NCBI GenBank assembly: GCA_963556495.2
Contig: OY747716.1
Span: 8,020,071-8,084,070, forward strand
Length of the DNA: 64,000 nt
DNA from: Valencia hispanica
Lineage: Eukaryota > Chordata > Actinopteri > Cyprinodontiformes > Valenciidae
Reading direction: 5' to 3'
Shown here one piece after another: positions 10,591 through 23,319 of the stretch (positions are counted from its first letter, which is position 1; each line of letters opens with the position of its first letter). A program made the translations under genes and the position numbers. The notes under the pieces were generated by a model that had not been told where the DNA came from, did not search any database, and saw only the letters and a list, made by a program, of their open reading frames with translations.

Positions 10591-11040
10591 TGTTGTGACA
10601 CAGAGTGAGCGAATTTTGTCTGGTTTACATAACCATCAATAATTATGATCAATGATTTAATATTAATATAATCATTAATGGGGTTCAAGTGTTATCTATT
10701 AATATTACGGGCACCACTTCTGTATTAGAAGACCAGACATCCATTTCCTTACTGAAGGTGTAAATTCACACGCCGTGGACAATAATTATACATATACACC
10801 ATTTAATCACAGAAACCTTGTCTTTAAGTATGTGGCCACAGACCAATGGAAGTGTGTTGGGGTCACCGCAAGGAATTCTGGGAAATGCGGTCTGCTCAGT
10901 CCATCTAGGGAAAATGGCTTCCTGCAGTTCAACAGTCTGTTCAGTAAATTGGTGGAAAATGGATCCCAACATACTGACATAAACCTCCTGTTGCAGCCAC
11001 CTTTCTGTGAGCCAAATCAAATTACACACATTTAATATTT
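10591..11040. repeat. Interspersed repeat, possibly LTR of the element at 8.3-9.3 kb
   Basis: Positions 10834-10965 are clearly homologous to 54124-54250 (shared GTGTGTTGGGG, TCACCG, CTGGGAAATG, GGTCTGCTCAGTCCATCT, AGTCTGTTCAGT). The location just beyond the candidate primer-binding site would suit an LTR, but no matching second LTR was found near 8.2 kb. Confidence 0.35.
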
Positions 11041-11278
11041 TTATTTTTCTGTTTAGTCAAAGTCGTATTTATCTTTATGAGATATTCATGATTTGCTCTT
11101 GTTAGGTTAACTTTTAATCCTTTTGATTTTGACCGTGGGCAATACACTCTCTATGGGGTAGTCTATGGGTTGGTAACAGCACAGAAGCTGCAGAGAGGTG
11201 GGTAAACTATGACTCTGCTTCCTGGTCTGGACCCTGGGTTGTCAGAGTTTAGGAAGACTAATAAATCCGGCCAGATTT

Positions 11279-11804
11279 CTAGAAAGACGAGCTGCTCCAT
11301 CCAAAGTGGGATAGATGCCGTCTCTCCGGATCACACCAGGTTTTCCCAAAATGTTCGCCAGTTATCAATGTAGCCCAGATTGTCTTCAGGACACCACCCA
11401 GACAACCATTGGTGGAATGACAGCATGCGGCTAAACATGTCATCACTGGTCCGATCGGGCAGAGGACCAGAAATAAACACTGACTCCGACATTGTTTTGG
11501 CAAACTTACACACAGAAGCAACACTCATTTTAGTGACTTCTGATTGGTGTAACCGGGTGTAATTACCTCCAACGTGAATAACAATCTTACTGTATTTACA
11601 CTTATCCTTAGCCACCAGTTTCAGGTAGGATTTGATGTCGCCCATTCTGACCCCTAGCAAGCATTCGACTATGGTCAATGGTGTCTCTAATTCCACGTTA
11701 CTGACTATGGAGCTGCCGATTACCAGGGTCGGCTTCTCAGCGGGTGTGTTGCTGAGTGGGGAAAATCTGTTAGAAACGTGGAGGGGTTGATTGTGGTCAC
11801 ACAA
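11279..11804 (-). pseudogene. L2 ORF1 esterase-like protein, fragment
   Basis: The frame carries the SGNH/GDSL-esterase-like blocks found in ORF1 of L2/CR1 LINEs: [14 protein letters not shown] with the nucleophile Ser, KIVIHVGGNYTRL with the oxyanion-hole Gly and Asn, and, after a frameshift, GIYPTLDGAARLSRN, where the catalytic His of the D-x-x-H block has become Tyr. So the catalytic set is lost as well as the frame. The N-terminal part is interrupted by the 98-bp duplication at 11761-11956. Confidence 0.75.
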
Positions 11805-11956
11805 CCCATGGGCTGGTTTCTAGCCCATGGGAGGAAGGCGGTGCTAACACTGAGTACGGAAAATCTGTTAGAAACGTGGAGGGGTTGATTGTGGTCACAC
11901 AACCCATGGGGTGGTTTCTAGCCCATGGGAGGAAGGCGGTGCTCACACTGAGTGCA
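11761..11956 (+). repeat. 98-bp tandem duplication inside L2 ORF1
   Basis: Two copies, starting at 11761 and 11859, of a unit beginning GAAAATCTGTTAGAAACGTG and containing ACAACCCATGGG and GGAGGAAGGCGGTGCT. The copies differ at only a few bases. Confidence 0.9.
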
Positions 11957-12059
11957 CGAGTTCTAGAACTATGCATCCTATGTACCGTCACCCAGCCGAC
12001 CTGAGGTCCTGGCTGCGCAGGTTCTAAGCTAACTAAGCTAGCGAGACCTTACCATGCTA

Positions 12060-12267
<208 letters not shown>

Positions 12268-12439
12268 ATGTAGAATGGAGCAAAGCCTCTTGGGAATAGG
12301 GAATGCGTTTATCCAATGAACCGATTGCAGGTCAAGTCTGAACGTCTAAGACAGCTAGTTGCAGCAATTTCAAGGAAAACTAAGTAAATTGTTTGGCAGG
12401 GGACTGCGTGGTTTTTTGCTAACATTTTAAAGTTTTACC

Positions 12440-12595
12440 CATGGATGGCAAGAATAGAAAGGGGAAAGAAGGGGCTGAAAAGGCCAAGTTACAAAGAAGC
12501 GGATGCTGGAGGAGGATGCATCAAAGTGCTTGAAAATGACGGATTTATTCTGAAATCAGGGATCAACAGGTGCTGCAGGTCAATTGACGTTATTG
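12440..12595 (+). pseudogene. hAT/ZMYM-related N-terminal remnant
   Basis: An ATG at 12440 opens MDGKNRKGKEGAEKAK; one frameshift later the reading continues RMLEEDASKCLKMTDLFSEI-like. This lysine-rich start followed by KMTD..F is reminiscent of hAT-type transposases and their ZMYM-like relatives in fishes. Nothing downstream was recognised. The CAGCGCCGGCTCC motif at about 13026 could be a terminal repeat of a related element. Confidence 0.3.
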
Positions 12596-13188
12596 CTAGC
12601 TAGGCATGACCTAGCACAAGCTAGTCAAATGTTGGTATGGTAATGACTTAGTGGCTGGTACATTTCAGACAAATTAATGACTTTGCCATAATAATCCTTG
12701 AGTGGCTCTTGAATTTGACCATTTGTTTGTCAGTGACTAGTAAGTGTTCAGTTTTCTTTATAGCCTTGTTGCTACTAATGAATAGGCTAGAAGCTGTTTG
12801 ACCAATAGTCTTCACTAGCAGAAGTTAAGTAATGTTAGCAGATTCAAGCGAGCAGGGTTCACATTGTAGACTCATAGTAAATAATCGTTTCCCAAAATGT
12901 ATTTAACCTGTTCTATCCAAATTGAGGTGTTTATGTCATTGTGTGGATGTTGAATGTGGTATAGCCCTGTGAGTGAGACTGTTTCACCCTGATTTGGTTG
13001 AATGCACAGCACAGAATGATCGTGGAGACAGCGCCGGCTCCACGGGTGGGAAAGGGTGGGCAATGCCCACCCAAACAGAGTGCCTTCCCACCCAATAAAA
13101 ATACAAGGAAACGAACGTGACATAGCTTAGTCTTCCAATTAAATGGTTTAAAACATAGCAAAACATATCTACACTTTTGAATATATAG

Positions 13189-13604
13189 TGAAGAGATAGA
13201 AATTCTCTAAATGTTGTATGAGGGTTTAATTTTGTAGTGCATGTGGCAACACTTAGAAACAGTGAATAATCAAGAGGAATGTGGTACATCCTGTGTGCCT
13301 TGTGTGAAGAAGCTGTGACCATTCTGTGAACGAAGATCTATGTGGGAGGAGTTTTAACTTTTTTCAATAAAAACCTTAAGATGAGATAAAGCTGTACTCA
13401 GTTACTAGAACTGAGTCCAGCGAACGACGTCTCGCTGTTAAAATATATAATTGTTGTTTGTTGTTCTTATTGCTCCTTTTTACAGAAATGAACGAGCACG
13501 CGGGAAGGTGAAATGAGAGCTCAGAGAGCCCAGGGTCATAAATTAAATGTGTGTCTGTTCCTTTAAGAGAGGCTTTAAATTAGAGTGAAAACACCTTCTC
13601 AACA
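13189..13604 (+). mobile_element. Solo LTR, family A, copy 1
   Basis: 416 bp, starts TGAAGAGATAG and ends CTTCTCAACA, flanked by the 4-bp target duplication ATAG (13185-13188 and 13605-13608). It contains an AATAAA-type signal and GACGTCTCGCTG. It is closely similar to 37370-37790 and, reversed, to 26070-26494. The 4-bp duplication and TG...CA ends fit a retroviral-type LTR left after recombination between the two LTRs of an insert. Confidence 0.85.
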
Positions 13605-13930
13605 ATAGCTAAAGCCTAATACTGAATATAACTATAATATAACTTACATAGAATATCATATAGCCTAAGCCTAATATAGAATACAGTGTAACTATAATAT
13701 ATAGCCTAATGTTATTTAACAATATATTATATAGCTAAAGCCTAATACTGAATATAACTATAATATAACTTACATAGAATATCATATAGGCTAAGGTTAA
13801 TATAGAATACAGTGTAACTATAATGTATAGCCTAATGTTATTAACAATATATTATATAGCTAAAGGCTAATATTGAATATGATGTGACTATAATGTAATA
13901 TATAACATGATATAAAGATAACATAATATA
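13605..13930 (+). repeat. 125-126 bp tandem repeat, about 2.5 copies
   Basis: AT-rich units starting ATAGCTAAAG at 13605, 13731 and 13856. The first unit directly abuts the solo LTR, whose target duplication ATAG is the start of the unit. Confidence 0.85.
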
Positions 13931-13974
13931 TTACCTAATATATTACTGACCCATAATATACATTTATGCGGTCA

Positions 13975-14075
13975 GAATTTTCCCAGTGGATTTTAGTGCC
14001 CCACTCCGTCCCTGAGAATGAGCTACAACAACACTTAATTTCCCTCTGGGATCAATAAAGTATTTTTTAATTTGA
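13975..14075 (+). mobile_element. Possible LINE 3' end
   Basis: Ends with TTCCCTCTGGGATCAATAAA followed by GTATTTTTTAATTTGAATTG, a pattern typical of fish LINE 3' termini. No coding part is present. Confidence 0.3.
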
Positions 14076-15955
14076 ATTGAATTATTGATCCTCAATAAAA
14101 CAAGCTTATGCAACATGTTTCATGTGTCATTAGTTCACTTTGATTTACTTTCTGTTAACACCTGTGGACTTTGATTCAATTTTAGAATAGCAATATCCTT
14201 CATTTTCCCAAAGTGGGGAAATTCATTTCACCATCTCAATCCACAATAATGGTCAGACTGTCCATTCAAAGTGACCTTCTTTTTCTCTGTATTTTGCCGC
14301 CCACCAATTAAACCAATGAGAATTAGATGCCACTCTTTCAACCATGCCTGTCTTCTTTTTAATTGGCATTTGATATTCTACGGTTGTCATTTCAAGGGGA
14401 GAACAAGGGGTTGCCATTCAGCAGCCACTCAGCTCTTGTGGAGGGAGGGGTTGAAGTGTCATTCCCTCTGATGGCTCTGTAATGTGTTTTGGGTTACAGA
14501 CATTCCTGAGCCGCCTGTCAGTTAGCCAAGCCCTCCATCTTTTCCTGTATTCAGAGGACAGAGATTTCATTTAGCCACCCTGTCCATCAGCTAAATGCTG
14601 CCTTCTTAAACCTTTCACTCATAAGCCGACTCATTTTCCTGGATGTCCAAAGGTATAACAAAAAAATCTTGAAATGTTTTCACCTCTGCCTCTCTGCCTA
14701 ATGCACCGAGCTCCTGTCAAAACTACTTTGCTATTGAATCAAAAATAAACTTATTTCTTTCCACAGAAAGTCAATGTTCTCAAAGTTTCATTTTAGAGAC
14801 ACCAGGACTTGGCCTTGGTAGGTGTTTGGGAAATGAGAATGCAAAATGTTCCCTCACTTTGTTTTTAATAGCAGGATGAGTTGGATTTTGTGACGCTGCA
14901 TGGTGAATTCAAATTAAACATGAAGTTATTTTGTCATCCACTACCTTCATCGAAGCCCAGCGTGATAGTACCCAGTCTTCCAGGTGGACTGTTTAAATAG
15001 CCACTTGAAATCTGCTTGATCTATCAAGCATGCTCATGTAATAAAATTAAATAGGCAAAGCCCCCATGTGGCCAGAACCCCCCATATTTGTATTATTTGT
15101 TGCTGCTTTATCTCAATTTATTTATGATAAAAAAACAGAGACTGGTACAATTAAGTAATGTTATTTATAGTCCTCATTATTTAGATAATTTATCTCCAAG
15201 GACTAGCAGGGCCATCTAGCCCTACATAATGTGCAAACAAATAAAAATGAAGCACAGTGAAGCTCTAAATTTACACAAGGTAATAACCATCACTTGTGTC
15301 CTACATCTAAATTGTGTGTTTTCATCAAAACTTCTTCCTTATTGGACAGGCTACTGATAATTATCTTTACCCATGATGCAGAGATTACTGATGTTGTTTT
15401 CATGGTGATTATTATATTGTAAATCTTTTTTAATTCCCTTAATTGTTAGAGCTGATAGTGCTGTTAACTGAATTTCATTTTAGCATAATTTTAAATTCAG
15501 TTGCAAACATTTGCTGTATCCCTCGCATTGGACGAAGTTGTTGTTTAGTGGGTTTGTGGTGTTTCGTTGCATTAGTGGTGAAAATGGTAAAGAACACAGA
15601 TCCCTCTGTTTAGTGTAAATGGTGAGGGATGGATGGATGGAAAAAACATGAGAAATTAATTTTCACCCTAATATATAAAAACTGGTCAAACTGAATGCCA
15701 ACTCCATCAACACAGCAAAAGTTAAAAATTTAACAAACAAAATTTTTTTTAAGGAGTCTCAATATCTTTCCCAAAAACAACTGTCTGAAATACAGGATGG
15801 CTAGCATTGTATTTACTTTGTTTAGTTAATTTCAGTTCAAGATTTAATACCTTGGAAAGTCTGACTGAGCCCATTAAATATCCAGCATCACCAAAGTGTA
15901 TCAGGGAGATATAGAGTAAAGAGATTTGAAGTAGGTATAGACAATTGTGGTACTG
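14076..15955. other. No gene recognised
   Basis: About 1.9 kb without recognisable coding or repeat content apart from a short GGATGGATGGATGG run near 15627, a SINE-like tail. Confidence 0.4.
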
Positions 15956-16283
15956 TGTCACGTGGGTGTGTGGAGAATGGACCCAAACGCACTCGCTGAA
16001 GGAAGGTGCAGGATGTTTATTAAAGTGAGGAGATCGTGATGATGGTGGGGAACGGAGACGACGGCAGGAATGGAGAGACTGGACATCGGGCTGGAACGAA
16101 GAGGCAGGAAGACGACACACCATGGGGATGAAGACAATATAGGACTAGGAGGAAGGAGGAAGGATGATCCGGCCGGGAGTGAAAGGAAGTGAGGGGTCTT
16201 AAAGGCATGAGGTGAGTAGGATCAGGTGTGGATGATGAGACAGACAGGTGAAGACAATCAGGCAGGAATAGGGCAGCGTGACA
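15956..16283 (-). mobile_element. Solo LTR, family B (328 bp) with 5-bp target duplication
   Basis: Begins TGTCACG and ends CGTGACA, flanked on both sides by TACTG (15951-15955 and 16284-16288). The 5-bp duplication and TG...CA ends fit a Ty3/gypsy-type LTR. Orientation is set by AATAAA read on the minus strand (TTTATTAAAG near 16016). No internal coding region remains. Confidence 0.75.
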
Positions 16284-16562
16284 TACTGCTTACATTTATC
16301 ATGAGAATATTTGTATTGTCATGAGAATTTTTTTTATATTGTGACAATGATCATCTAGAAATAATGAAGTTTACAAATCTTAAAACTAAAATGATTATTG
16401 GGAGTCTTACTTTTATTATTTATTTTCCACTGGGCTCCATGAGAGCAGAGATAATTATCAATGTTAACTCTTCATACAGCATATACCAGAAGATATCAGA
16501 GCTGTGTTTGTGTTTGTGAGGCTTTGACTGTAGTGATTTGCAGTTATAGCCATACAATACAA

Positions 16563-17250
16563 TATCTCTGTAGTTATGCTGCTATAGGCTTAGACTGCTG
16601 GAGGACAGACTTACCAATTTTCTTCACTCTGCTACTTCCTTTTCTCCTACGACTCTCCAGTTGTATTTCAGTACATTCTGTTATTTCGACTGTTAACTTT
16701 GTTTTCTCTCAGTGTTTTTCTCCCCATCGAAGATACACCTGGTCTGGTATCCTGCTTGGCTGCAATGCCCTGTTGGACGGGGGTCATCGACTGGGATGAT
16801 CCTCTCAGTAACTGAACATCCACTGTGTCCTGTTATCAACTTTTTACTTTCTGTAACATAGAAAGTTCTCTTATATCGGATCTTCTGTTCCTTCTGTGTT
16901 CTGCTCTGTCTTCTCAAACCCCCAGACGGTCGTGGCAGATGGCCGCTCCTACTGAGCCTGGTTCTGTTGGAGGTTTCTTCCTGTTAAAGGGGAGTTTTTC
17001 CTCTCCACTGTCGCTACATGCTTGCTCAGTATGAGGGATTGCTGAAGGATTGCTGTGGTTGGAAATCTGCCCAACCTCACGCCAATGACTGACGCAATCT
17101 GCTGGGATTCCTTAAATAGGAAACTTTTTAACTGATTGGAATGTTTGTATAATTGTATTGAAATGACTTCTTGTTAAGTGCCTTGAGATGACATCTGTTG
17201 TGAATTGGCGCTATATAAATAAACTGAATTGAATTGAATTGAATTGATTG
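16563..17250 (+). mobile_element. L2-clade LINE, 3' UTR only
   Basis: Matches the 3' UTR of the L2 copies at 6416-7109 and 52413-53108, including GACTGCTGGAGGACAGAC, GACGGTCGTGGCAGATGGC and ATTGGCGCTATATAAATAAA, with the GAATT-type tail. It has a small deletion near 17070 relative to the other copies. The ORF over it is UTR, not a gene. Confidence 0.9.
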
Positions 17251-17799
17251 CTAAAAAACCCCAACACACAATGGATTTTTAGATATTATTCTCTATTATC
17301 ATAGTCCAATAAATACCACAAAATATAGTGATAACCTCTTTTTATATCGCTCCGACCTAGTATTAAGTGTTAAGAATTTATAGAAAATAGCTGTATAGAT
17401 ATAATGGATGTTCCTTGAAGAAACTAAGGGAGTTTTGCCCAAAGAAACTGTGCATCAGTGCAGATGCACAGATATGAAAAATATGGCAAATATCAATATC
17501 TGATATTGATATCGTGATTGTGGTGGATAACCAATAATTACAGATCTAATTTATAAACATTTCCTTTCCACACCGTGAAAAATGATCACACCACTTACAT
17601 TACTTTTCTGCTTTCAGTTAAACACTCCACAATTCTACACTGCATCACTATCACTGTCACATGACCAAACAAATACCACATAGAAAATGCTGAGGGAAAG
17701 TCCTTGTTTGTTTCCCTGACAGATTTCTCCCTAAAATAATTGAGACCCTTGGCCCTCTTGCACCATGTGTTAAGCCATCAGTTCGGAATCTTGGGATAA
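17251..17799. other. No gene recognised
   Basis: AT-rich spacer between an L2 tail and the L1 3' end. Confidence 0.4.
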
Positions 17800-19880
17800 C
17801 TCTTTTTTTGTTGCAATATTTTATTTTTTTAGACTATAGTTTACATGAAACAGACAAAGTAACAGACATTGTATCCACCCTCCCTTCCTCACTGGGAAAC
17901 AAAGACAGACATATGCTCTGGTTGCTATGAACAATACAACAAAGCCAGTTATTTCACAGATTTATACCTGCATGTTCTATATAGGGTTGCCATATTTTGA
18001 TGTACTTTTTGTATGATTTTTTCAAGCTGTTTGTTATTTTTTCTAGTGGCAAACAGCTGTTGATTTCTGAAAACCAGTTGGATAGAGACAGGGGAGAATC
18101 AGATTTCCCAGTAATAGCAATACGTTTTCTTGCCACTGCCAGGGCCACTTGCAGTAATTTTGTTTGATATTTGGCTAATGGGTCCTCAGTCTTCATGAAG
18201 TTTCCAACTAAACAGAATTCAGGATTCAGAGTTATTTAAATTTTGGTCATATTGGTTAGAGTATTGCACAATTTATGCAAAAAATGTTTGACTTTAACAC
18301 AAGACCAAGTGCAGTGTAAGAATAATCCAACCTCTATTGCACATCAAAAGCACATGTCAGACACTTCAGGTTTGGACTTATGATTTTTTTCTGGAGTCAG
18401 ATATAACTGATGGAGAAAGTTGTAATGGAGGAGTCTATATCGTGAGTTCATTGTGGCAGAAATGCTGCCTTGACATAAATCAGACCAGAGGTTTTCTTCA
18501 AGTGTAATATTTAAATCTGATTCCCACCTTTCTTTTGATTTGTAAATTGCTGGTCCTTTATCAACAGAGAATACACTTTGTAAATACATTTACGTGGGTC
18601 ACCATTATGTAACAATTTTCCCAGTTCTGTAAGGTTGGGTGAAGACACATTTTTACCCAATATGCTGCTTAGACATGATCGCAGTTGAATATAAGAAAAA
18701 AGGTTTTGTATGCACAGTTTCTGTTTGACTTTAATTTCTTCAAAGGACGCCAGTGTTCCTTTCTCAAAACACTCCTCCAGGAGATAGATTCCATTTTGGT
18801 GCCAACTTTCCACAATCTTGTCAGTCAGTGGGTTTTGTTTCAAAGGAGACTTCGCTGACAGTCAAAGTTTTTATCCAATGTATGTTATACCATAGTTTAA
18901 TGAGATGTGACAAAATTGGGTTGTCTGTTAATTTAGACAACATTTCGGGGTTATATTTATAAATAAAATAGTGAAAAATGCCATCTTTCAAAGAGTGAAA
19001 TGCTAATTCAATCCAAGATGGAGTTGTGACACCTTCGGACACAGATAATATAAACCACATTTGAACTGCAAAGAAATATTTTTTTAAAGTTAGATAATTG
19101 AAACCCTCCTGGCTTGTAATCCCATATCCCAATATTTCTAAAGACCTTCTCACCACCTTACCATTCTAAATAAATTGTCTCACGGTTTTGTTAAGAGATT
19201 TAAAGAAAAACTGTTTCAGTCACTTTCATGGGAAGTGACTGAAACAGATATTGAAACTTTGGTAAGACTTTCATCTTAATGTAGTTAATTCTTTCAATCA
19301 AAGTAATTGGTGGGTTAATCCATTTGAGTAGATCTTCTTCAATCTTTTTAAGAAGTGAGGTATAATTCAGTTTATACAGATGTTTTAGGTTGCTGTCCAC
19401 ATTTATGCCCCAGTATTTTATAGACGTTGAAGTGCACTTAAAAGCAAAACCACCCTGACACTCAGAGTGGTCAAATGATGTAAGTGGTATTATTTTACTT
19501 TTATTATAATTTACTTTATAACCTGAAAGTGTACCATATAAATCGAGTAATTCCTGTAGTCAAGGAAAGGATTGGGATGGATCTGTGATATGCAGCATGA
19601 CATCATTAGCTAGTAAGTTGATTTTGTGGGTCTTCCCACAAAAAATTTTATGTTGGTATGCTGTCTAATAGCTTCTGACAGGTTTGATAGCTAGTATAAA
19701 GAGGGCTGGAGAAAGTAGGCAGCCCTGGCGGGATGATCTATTCAAGGGAAGTGTGGAAGATATTTTATCATTGGTGGTGATTTCTGCGTTAGGGTTATAA
19801 TTTAAGGTCCACACCCAATCTTTAACATTTGCCCAAACCCAAACTTTGTTAATAATTGTTGGAAGGAATTTTATCAATCT
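17800..19880 (-). pseudogene. L1-type LINE ORF2, C-terminal two thirds, broken
   Basis: Read on the minus strand from 19880 leftwards: SSRQGCLLSPALFILAIKPV (RT motif B region), then LLKWINPPITLIERINYIKM and VLPKFQYLFQSLP, then the long C-terminal part including LLHYNFLHQLYLTP, SKPEVSDMC and a final WQPYIEH segment near 17970. These are characteristic of L1-clade ORF2 downstream of the RT core. Several frameshifts separate the pieces (breaks near 19660, 19400, 18850, 18590 and 18340). An A-rich 3' terminus on the minus strand is at about 17800-17830. Motif C (FADD) is not readable. The 5' end is cut where the diverged LTR begins. Confidence 0.75.
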
Positions 19881-20165
19881 TATTTAAGGCCTCTCTTAAA
19901 GTGACAGACACCAATTTAATTTTCTAACTCTTAGGCTCTCCCAGGTTCTTGTTTCACCTTCCAGCGTGCTTGTCATAAATTCAGCAAGAACATAATTTGA
20001 AAGGTGACATGCAAGTCATCTATCAGCAGGAACATACTTTTAAAGATCACATGCCCCCTCATGCAGATGTTTTTTCCATTACCCCCTGTTAGTCAAGAAA
20101 CTTAGTTTTACACCGAAAATAAGTGTACGCTCTCATACAACATTTACAGAATTTTTATCTCTTCA
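19857..20165 (-). mobile_element. Diverged LTR, family A, copy 4
   Basis: Reversed similarity to the solo LTRs at 13189 and 37370: GGCCTCTCTTAAAGTGACAG, TTTCACCTTCC, GCGTGCTTGT, then CATACAACATTTACAGAATT and an end at ATCTCTTCA. About 100 bp of the middle is different or missing and no target duplication is visible, so this is an older copy. The exact left edge is uncertain because 19857-19880 could also belong to the L1. Confidence 0.6.
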
Positions 20166-22430
20166 TCTCCCTCTTTTGACCTCTTATTGTAATAAAAGGT
20201 CATTTGATATTTAAAGAAAAATCTTAGGTATCACACTTATACACATCTAATGCACTCATTAACTCTTCAACAAATTTAAAATGTAAGGTTTATAAAAACA
20301 CTCTGGTTTTGGTTGTTATATCACTCACACCCTTGTTAAATCTGGTAATAGCTTGTACTGGGGGCCAGAAATCTTGAAACCTTCACTCAGCTTGCTTAAT
20401 CATCTTAACAATCATAAAATTTTTTGAGTTTTTTTAATTCTCTGGAACTTTTTTGGGTCAGCAGTCAAGTCATCTTCTTCTGGCCTCACAAACACAAAAT
20501 CAAAGTATTATCCAGACTGCCAATTTACCACTATAACCAAACATGACTACATCATAATATAGGCTACAAACTAACAGAAATCATAGGCAACAGTTGAAAT
20601 GAAAATCCTTATCATCATTTAAAACAGTCAACTGTCTGATACAACTCCTTTCCATCTACACCCTCAAAACATCACAGAGATCAACAAAACCACACAAGAC
20701 TGACCATACAAACATTAGGTCTATCTGTAGAAAAATCTATTACTTTTGCTTTTTGTTGAAAGCACAGAAATAATCATTGACGCAAAACACACTCTATAAA
20801 TCCTGTATCAAAAATTAACAATACTGAAAACGGCCTAGACCATAAATAACTTATCTTTAAAATATATAGAAGGGCTTACTTTAAGTACTAAAGAACATAA
20901 TGTAAAATTATTTTTTTCTAATTATATTTTCTTACAGGTTTCTTAAATAAATGTATTTCTTTTGCATCAAGCTGTGGTAAAAGGGATCGCCTTTCAAAAG
21001 TCCATCAGCTTTAGATCATGGCCAAAGTTTAAGTAAAGTAAACCTAAAGTAACTGTTAAATTGAATCCCTGCTAACATCCAAATCCCACTGCTCAGTGAA
21101 AAGATTAAACACTTCATCTTCATCCAAACAATGTTAGTTTCTCTTGAAACACACTTCTATTGGAGGTTTTTATTTCATCTACCATACCTCTAAATTATTT
21201 ATTTACTGTAGATGTTAAATATAAAATTGATTTTTTTAACACAATTCCTTCTATGGTAACTGGCACCAAATATGTTAATATACACGTATATGAATTTCCA
21301 ATGTGTTAAATCTGATTAGAGGAAGAATACCTAATGTATCTAATTTTATTCATTTATGTTGCTAACAGCCCAAGTTTATTAAACCTATAGTTTTGTAAGA
21401 TTTTACCACATCACTGTCTATTTTTATTCATTTTCTTAGCTGATGAAGCCTAAAAGAAGCCTATAAAGCCTACAAAAGAAAACTATAATTTCAACCTATT
21501 AACCAAAAGACTGTTGAACCCCAAACAAATACTGTTTTTTATTTATCTGAAACGCTTTGAAGCAACCAATTGAAAGGCCTTGTTCGGTGAAAAATGGTTG
21601 AAATATTCGATCTATTCGTTCCCCTTGTGCCTTACATCAGTGAAGATCTCCCCCTTTTTCTGAAACATAACTCCATTTACCAACCAATCTGTTTCAGAAA
21701 CATCCAACAACAGTCACACAGTTCAGTCCCCAATAGAATTCACCACATGACAGGATATGTGTGGCTCCTTCCCCATTTGTCAGGCTTTTTCATGGGAGTG
21801 TGTCCATATTGATTGAGATCAAAGCTCCGATCTCCCTTCAGCAAAGTTCTGTAGCATGTGGGTGGGGTGGATTTTTCCTCTCGCTCACGTGGTCCCCCTC
21901 TGTGACCATATCTCTGCTTCTGTTCACATGACAGTTCTGGGTTTCAATCCACCTTTCATACCACAGAGGTGACAGGCTCTTCCCTTCGCATCCACTCCGA
22001 CTTCAACTAAACACACATATTGAAAGCTGATCTGGTTTAAACCTTCCCCTTTAACCTTCCCCAATGATTGTAATCCGATCCCTGAACTGGAGGATAACAC
22101 AGAAGGCATGGAACCACCCATGGGGCAGTGATTTTTGGGTGGGTTTTGGTAGAGTTGCCCATGCTACAACACATTTTCCTTTCTCTCTTTTCTCATCTAC
22201 ACTGTAAAAAAAAAACTAACAGTGCATCATAATAAATAAAGCAAATCATAACAACCTAGTTAAGGAAATCTGTCATACTCAAAAGTTATTAATTGAATTT
22301 CTAACTCTGCAGTTTTGGGCACATGTATTGTATTTCAGCATTAAACATCAGAATTTTGTTAGACTTACCTATTTTCATTTTGATACGGGAATACAAATCT
22401 AATTTCCTTCCTTGGATTTAATGTGGATAT
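20166..22430. other. No gene recognised
   Basis: About 2.3 kb, AT-rich, short motif-free ORFs on both strands. I could not assign any part of it to a repeat family. Confidence 0.4.
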
Positions 22431-23319
22431 GGGAGGAGGCGAAGTGGATTCAAGAGGCAGCCTTTTCTGAGCAGCTCAACCGTCCGTCTCCCCCTCGCCC
22501 ACAGTCCAGTATCCATTGCCCGCAGTTCGGGTCCCCGCCTCTCCTGGGCCTTCGGACTGTGTTTTAGGATCCAGGTCTTTTGATTGTTCAGAGTCTGAGC
22601 TTTCAGAATGCGCTCTGGGATCCGAGCATTCTGACTGTGTTTTAAGATCCGAGAACTCAGAATATGTTCCTAGATCCAAGCATTCCGAGTGTGTTCATGA
22701 TCCCGAGTCTACAGAGGTGTTCATGAGCCTGAGTCTACAGAGAGTCCTCCAGGTCTGGGATCTCCAGAGTTCCAGACCGGCAATCTCTCCAGCGGGTGCA
22801 AGCAGCAGCCCACAGACTCCTCCAGTGGGTTTCAGCCCACAGATTTACCCAGTGGATTGCAGCCCACTAGTGTCTTCACAGGGGGTGTCCAGGCGGACAT
22901 GCCACTGGTTCCTGGCCCGGAAGGGGATGTCCAGGCAGAGACGCTCCTGCCTCCTCTCTCTGTAGGGGGTGTCCAGGAGGACACACTCCTGACTCCGGCC
23001 TCCGCAGGGGGTGTCCAGGTGGACATGCTCCTGCCTCCTGTCTCCGCAGGGAGTGTCCATCTTCCTCCAGAGGGTTCCCAGTGCCTTCCTCTCAATGGTC
23101 CCCAGCTTCTTCCTCCCGAGGGTCCCCAGTGACTTACTCCCGAGGGTCCCCAGCGCCTTCCGGAGGGTCCTCTACACTTTCCTGAGGGTCCTGTATGCCC
23201 TCCCGAAGGTCCTGTATGCCACATCGTGGGCCCTCTGTGCCTCGTCGAAGGTCCTCAGCATTCTACCAAGGTCCCCTCAGTCGCCGCTGGCTTCCCAAAA
23301 TTCTCAAGGGCCTACGACA

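Larger units (their letters stand above)
11100..12055 (-). mobile_element. L2-clade LINE, ORF1 region fragment
   Basis: Minus-strand copy of the ORF1 segment seen in the L2 at 48420-49304. It extends from the inter-ORF spacer (TAGGGTAATGG/CATAGAC-like region near 11150) through the esterase-like ORF1 to its 5' leader near 12050. The 3' portion with ORF2 is missing, which is unusual for a LINE because truncation normally removes the 5' end. Confidence 0.8.

Noticed and set aside
16461..17034. ORFs over the L2 3' UTR (also near 6325, 59740 and 52484)
   Set aside because: The same sequence occurs downstream of the ORF2 stop in every L2 copy, so these are untranslated region.
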